From contig DDRS01000020.1 in assembly GCA_002343685.1 (NCBI GenBank), positions 62,001-126,000 of the forward strand: a stretch of 64,000 bases of DNA. The letters are read 5' to 3'. Below the pieces are notes generated by a model. The model was not told the origin of the DNA and made no database searches. It saw nothing but the letters and a program-made list of their open reading frames with translations. Origin of the DNA: Thiobacillus denitrificans. GTDB lineage: Bacteria > Pseudomonadota > Gammaproteobacteria > Burkholderiales > Thiobacillaceae. Shown here one piece after another: positions 61,230-64,000 of the stretch (the stretch's first letter is position 1; each line of letters begins with the position of its first letter). Made by a program: the position numbers and the translations under genes.

Positions 61230-61255
61230 CGTGCGAATTCATGATGTCCCCAAGC
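61230..61255 (-). repeat. Right copy of the inverted repeat, covering the lpxB start
   Basis: Inverted partner of 61094-61119 (24 of 26 identical). It contains the GTG start and the first eight codons of lpxB. The 110 bases between the copies are less GC-rich than the flanks and hold smaller hairpins (GAAC/GTTC, CGTAG/CTACG). Confidence 0.85.
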
Positions 61256-62379
61256 TCGGCGTGGTCGCCGGTGAAGCGTCCGGCGATCTCCTGGGGGCGC
61301 ATTTCATTGCCGCGCTGCAACAAAGCCGCCCCGATTTGCAGGCTGCCGGCATCGCCGGCCCGCGCATGATCGAGACCGGCGTCAAGGCGATCTACCCGAG
61401 CGAGAAACTGGCGGTCAACGGCTATGTCGAGGTACTGCGCCATCTGCCGGAATTGCTGTGGATCCGTTCGCGCATCACGCGTTATTTCCTGAACGAACGG
61501 CCGCGCGTGTTCGTCGGCATCGACGCGCCGGACTTCAATTTCACGCTGGAAGCGAAGCTCAAGCAGGCCGGCATCCCCACCGTGCATTTCGTCAGCCCGT
61601 CGATCTGGGCGTGGCGACCCGAGCGGATTCATCGCATCAAGCAGGCGGTGTCGCACATGCTGGTGGTATTTCCGTTCGAGGAGGAAATCTATCGGGGTGC
61701 GGGCATACCGGTCAGCTATGTGGGCCATCCGTTGGCCGACGTCATTCCACTGGAACCCGATACCGCCGGTGCACGTGCGGCGCTGGGCCTGCAGGCGGGA
61801 CCGGTCGTCGCGCTGCTGCCGGGCAGCCGGCTGTCCGAGGTGACGCGTCATGCACGGCTGATGCTGGAGGCCGCCGTGCGCATCCTGCGCCATCACCCTG
61901 ACGCGCAGTTCGTGCTGCCTGCCGCAAGCGAAGCCGCCAGTCGGCTGATCCGACAGGCCGGGCAGGGATTGGACGTGCCGCTGCATGTTCTGGCCGGGCA
62001 GTCTCATACCGCGCTGGCAGCCTGCGACGTGGCGCTGGTGGCGTCGGGCACGGCCACGCTCGAAGCCGCATTGTTCAAGAAACCGATGGTCATCACCTAC
62101 CGCGTGCCCGCGCTGACCGCGCACCTGATGCGGAAAAAGGCACTGCTGCCCTGGATCGGCCTGCCGAACATCCTCGCGCGCGGTTTCGTGGTGCCGGAAC
62201 GGGTACAGGAAGACGCGACGCCCGAGAACCTGGCAAACGACACCCTGGCGTGGCTCGACGATGCGCCGCGTCGGCGTGCCGTCGTCGAGACGTTCCGCGA
62301 TATCCACTTGAGCCTGAAGCAGGATGCCAGCGCGCGCATCGCCGAGGCGGTTGCGCCTTATCTGGCAACGCGGACATGA
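61231..62379 (+). CDS. lpxB: Lipid A disaccharide synthase LpxB
   Basis: GT19 glycosyltransferase of 382 residues joining UDP-diacylglucosamine and lipid X. It has LGVVAGEASGDLLGAHFI, FVGIDAPDFNF, FVSPSIWAWRPERI, LLPGSRLSEV and VASGTATLEAAL. The start is taken as GTG at 61231, which lies inside an inverted repeat; an unusual 142-base gap separates it from lpxA, in an otherwise gapless operon. No alternative start keeps the conserved N-terminus with a better ribosome site. Confidence 0.94.
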   Translation: MRIHDVPKLGVVAGEASGDLLGAHFIAALQQSRPDLQAAGIAGPRMIETGVKAIYPSEKLAVNGYVEVLRHLPELLWIRSRITRYFLNERPRVFVGIDAPDFNFTLEAKLKQAGIPTVHFVSPSIWAWRPERIHRIKQAVSHMLVVFPFEEEIYRGAGIPVSYVGHPLADVIPLEPDTAGARAALGLQAGPVVALLPGSRLSEVTRHARLMLEAAVRILRHHPDAQFVLPAASEAASRLIRQAGQGLDVPLHVLAGQSHTALAACDVALVASGTATLEAALFKKPMVITYRVPALTAHLMRKKALLPWIGLPNILARGFVVPERVQEDATPENLANDTLAWLDDAPRRRAVVETFRDIHLSLKQDASARIAEAVAPYLATRT

Positions 62380-62990
62380 AACCGCGTTCATCCATCGTTC
62401 TGCATGTCGGCCCGCTCGGCTTGTGCGGCGTCGATGAGGCGGGCCGCGGGCCGCTGGCAGGTCCCGTGATGGCCGCCGCCGTCATGCTCGATCCTGGCGA
62501 CCCCATAGCGGGCCTGCGCGATTCCAAGAAACTGTCGGCCGCCGCGCGCGACCGCCTGGCCGCCGAGATTCGCAAACGGGCCATTGCCTGGTGCGTGGCC
62601 GAAGCCAGTGTCGCCGAAATCGACAGGCTCAACATCCTGCATGCCACCATGCTGGCGATGCAACGTGCCGTGTCCGGGCTGGGCCGCACGCCGGATGAGG
62701 TGCTTGTCGATGGCAACCGCTGTCCCGAGTGGCCGTGGCGTTCGCAAGCCGTGGTCAAGGGCGACGACAAAGTGGCGGCGATCGCTGCAGCTTCGATTCT
62801 CGCCAAGACTGCGCGCGACCAATTCATGCGCAACCTGCATGACGAATATCCCGTCTACGGCTTTGCCCAGCACATGGGCTACGGTACCGCCGCCCATCTC
62901 GATGCATTGAAGGCACACGGCGCCTGCCCGCAACACCGCAGGAGCTTCGCCCCGGTCAAGCTCGTGCTCGACCAGGTAACTTTGTTTTGA
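62376..62990 (+). CDS. rnhB: Ribonuclease HII
   Basis: Protein of 204 residues with CGVDEAGRGPLAGPVMAAAV (catalytic Asp-Glu), LRDSKKLSAAARDRLA, VLVDGNRCP and KGDDKVAAIAAASILAK. It removes ribonucleotides and RNA primers from DNA. It overlaps lpxB by four bases and ends the super-operon, as in many proteobacteria. Confidence 0.97.
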   Translation: MKPRSSIVLHVGPLGLCGVDEAGRGPLAGPVMAAAVMLDPGDPIAGLRDSKKLSAAARDRLAAEIRKRAIAWCVAEASVAEIDRLNILHATMLAMQRAVSGLGRTPDEVLVDGNRCPEWPWRSQAVVKGDDKVAAIAAASILAKTARDQFMRNLHDEYPVYGFAQHMGYGTAAHLDALKAHGACPQHRRSFAPVKLVLDQVTLF

Positions 62991-63012
62991 ACCTGTTCTG
63001 AAAGGAAATCGC

Positions 63013-63471
63013 GTGAATCTGACCTTGTTGTTGCATGTTCTAGGCATCGTCGTCTGGGTGGGCGGCATGTTCTTCGCCTACATGGCGCTGCGTCCGGTGG
63101 CGGCCAGCGTGCTGGAGCCGCCGCAACGCCTGACGCTGTGGGCCGGCGTGTTCGGCAAGTTCTTTCCGTGGGTGTGGGTTTCGGTCGTTCTGATCCTGCT
63201 GAGCGGCTTGCACATGCTGATGAAGCTCGGCGGTGCTGCAGCGCCGCACTATGCGCTGACCATGCTGGTATTGGGCGTGGTGATGATGCTGATTTTCGCC
63301 CATGTGTTCTTCGCGCCCTACAAGAAACTCAAGCGTGCGGTGGGTGCACAGGACTGGAAAGCGGGCGGTGCGGCATTGGCACAGATCCGTAAACTGATCG
63401 GCATCAATCTCGCCATCGGGTTGCTGACGATTGCAGTCGTGTTTGTCGGGCGGGCGCTGATGTTGAACTAG
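63013..63471 (+). CDS. CopD-like integral membrane protein
   Basis: Protein of 152 residues with four membrane helices. It begins LLLHVLGIVVWVGGMFFAYM, a pattern with His and Trp-Val-Gly-Gly shared by the CopD superfamily and by haem-binding relatives, then VSVVLILLSGLHMLM and a last VGRALML helix. Copper import or haem-linked function has been proposed for relatives. The start is GTG at 63013 with an AAAGGAAA site. It may be cotranscribed with rnhB (22-base gap). Confidence 0.82.
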   Translation: MNLTLLLHVLGIVVWVGGMFFAYMALRPVAASVLEPPQRLTLWAGVFGKFFPWVWVSVVLILLSGLHMLMKLGGAAAPHYALTMLVLGVVMMLIFAHVFFAPYKKLKRAVGAQDWKAGGAALAQIRKLIGINLAIGLLTIAVVFVGRALMLN

Positions 63472-63510
63472 ATATACGATTCCACGCGTACTTTGGCACG
63501 TGCGTGGCTT

Positions 63511-63906
63511 CTAGGGCTCGTCCTGCGGCGACGCTGCGAGCAGTTGTTGCGCAACCTCCCGTATGGTCTCGAGCCGTGCCTCGCACTGCAGTTCGGCGTG
63601 AAATCGGCCATCGCGATAGAGATAGATCGTGGGCAGATGGAAGATGCCGAAGTAGCGCGCCACCCCGGTGGCCTCGCTGACGTCGACTTCGTGGAATTCG
63701 TCGGCCAGGCCGGCGAGCGCCTGCGGCAACACCTGTTTCCATGCCCGGCATGCACCGCAGTGCGGCGCGGTGAACAACACGACTCCGACGCCGGAAGAGC
63801 CGGCGAGACGAGCGTGGTAACTGCCTTCGGCCAGGCGTGAAAACCCAGCCGGGGCAAGCCGGTCCCGACTGGTAGAATCGCGGTTTTCCTCGCGGCTGCG
63901 TCTCAT
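63511..63906 (-). CDS. Thioredoxin-like protein with CGAC motif
   Basis: Protein of up to 131 residues. The core is VVLFTAPHCGACRAWKQVLP with a Cys-Gly-Ala-Cys redox motif, then VDVSEATGVARYFGIFHLPT with the cis-Pro, and YLYRDGRF. No signal peptide is visible, so a cytoplasmic thiol oxidoreductase is likely. The first 20-25 residues from the ATG at 63906 look non-conserved and overlap the divergent gene by two bases, so the true start may be a downstream non-ATG codon. Confidence 0.82.
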   Translation of the reverse strand: MRRSREENRDSTSRDRLAPAGFSRLAEGSYHARLAGSSGVGVVLFTAPHCGACRAWKQVLPQALAGLADEFHEVDVSEATGVARYFGIFHLPTIYLYRDGRFHAELQCEARLETIREVAQQLLAASPQDEP

Positions 63907-64000
63907 GCTGTTTCTCGAACTCTTCGGTTATCTGCTGCTCATCCTCGTGGCGGCGGAAGTCTTTGTCAACGCGCTCGAACACCTGGGCGAGAAACTGCAT
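63905..64000 (+). CDS. Membrane protein, N-terminal fragment (possible cation antiporter)
   Basis: Only the first 32 residues are in the window: MLFLELFGYLLLILVAAEVF and then VNALEHLGEKLH. The pattern of a long helix ending in Ala-Glu followed by a Leu-Gly-Glu-Lys segment recalls the first helix of sodium/calcium antiporter-type proteins, but this is a weak guess from little sequence. A TAGAAT at 63873-63878 may be its -10. Confidence 0.5.
   Translation, partial: MLFLELFGYLLLILVAAEVFVNALEHLGEKLH

Overview
The window is GC-rich, densely packed bacterial chromosome. The run rpsB-tsf-pyrH-frr-uppS-cdsA-dxr-rseP-bamA-skp-lpxD-fabZ-lpxA-lpxB-rnhB, together with map-glnD, purT, typA and a complete MSHA-type pilus locus, points to a Gram-negative betaproteobacterium. 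Nitrosomonadales/Thiobacillaceae is my guess; the genus cannot be fixed by eye. No rRNA, CRISPR array, phage or intact insertion sequence was seen, and there is one tRNA (Ser-UGA). No gene-free stretch exceeds 300 bases; the longest are 46341-46600, 6741-6974 and 28083-28314.

Layout. (1) 1-6640: a two-component system beside glycosyltransferases (a truncated GT39 protein, a GT2 polyprenyl-phosphate transferase, an ArnT-like transferase), a GtrA-type membrane protein and a YdjC/NaxD-type deacetylase. Together these look like a lipid A or surface-glycan amino-sugar modification pathway. (2) 6651-12592: tRNA-Ser, a 501-residue protein with a possible PilZ-like C-terminal part, a NUDIX hydrolase, a MoxR ATPase with a VWA/metallopeptidase partner, and an Hsp33-like protein that lacks two of its four zinc cysteines. 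(3) 12708-28082: an MSHA-type IV pilus locus in the order E-G-A-C-D-O-P-Q then I-I2-J-K-L-M-N. Its assembly ATPase carries two cyclic-di-GMP-binding (MshEN) motifs, and a terminator-like hairpin lies inside the start of mshC just after the major pilin gene. (4) 28315-38823: an Ala-rich lipoprotein, then minus-strand genes for an aminotransferase, MtfA, RmuC, TypA, an unknown anchored protein, truncated haemoglobin, PurT, a phospholipase-D-type lipoprotein and AmpD. (5) 38912-42195: purine/methylthioinosine salvage, RsuA, peptide deformylase, and a FlaF-like gene pair behind a near-consensus sigma-28 promoter. (6) 42209-48636: map-glnD on the minus strand, two small exported proteins, and a second two-component system. 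(7) 48633-62990: the translation/envelope super-operon, opening with a sigma-70 promoter and a structured rpsB leader. (8) 63013-64000: a CopD-like membrane protein, a thioredoxin-like protein and a truncated membrane protein.

Functional themes are envelope biogenesis (undecaprenyl phosphate, CDP-diacylglycerol, outer-membrane protein assembly, lipid A), lipid A decoration, and surface attachment or motility with signs of cyclic-di-GMP and sigma-28 control. Most genes are tightly coupled, with 4-base ATGA/GTGA/TTGA overlaps. All family assignments come from reading motifs and gene order; no database search was run.
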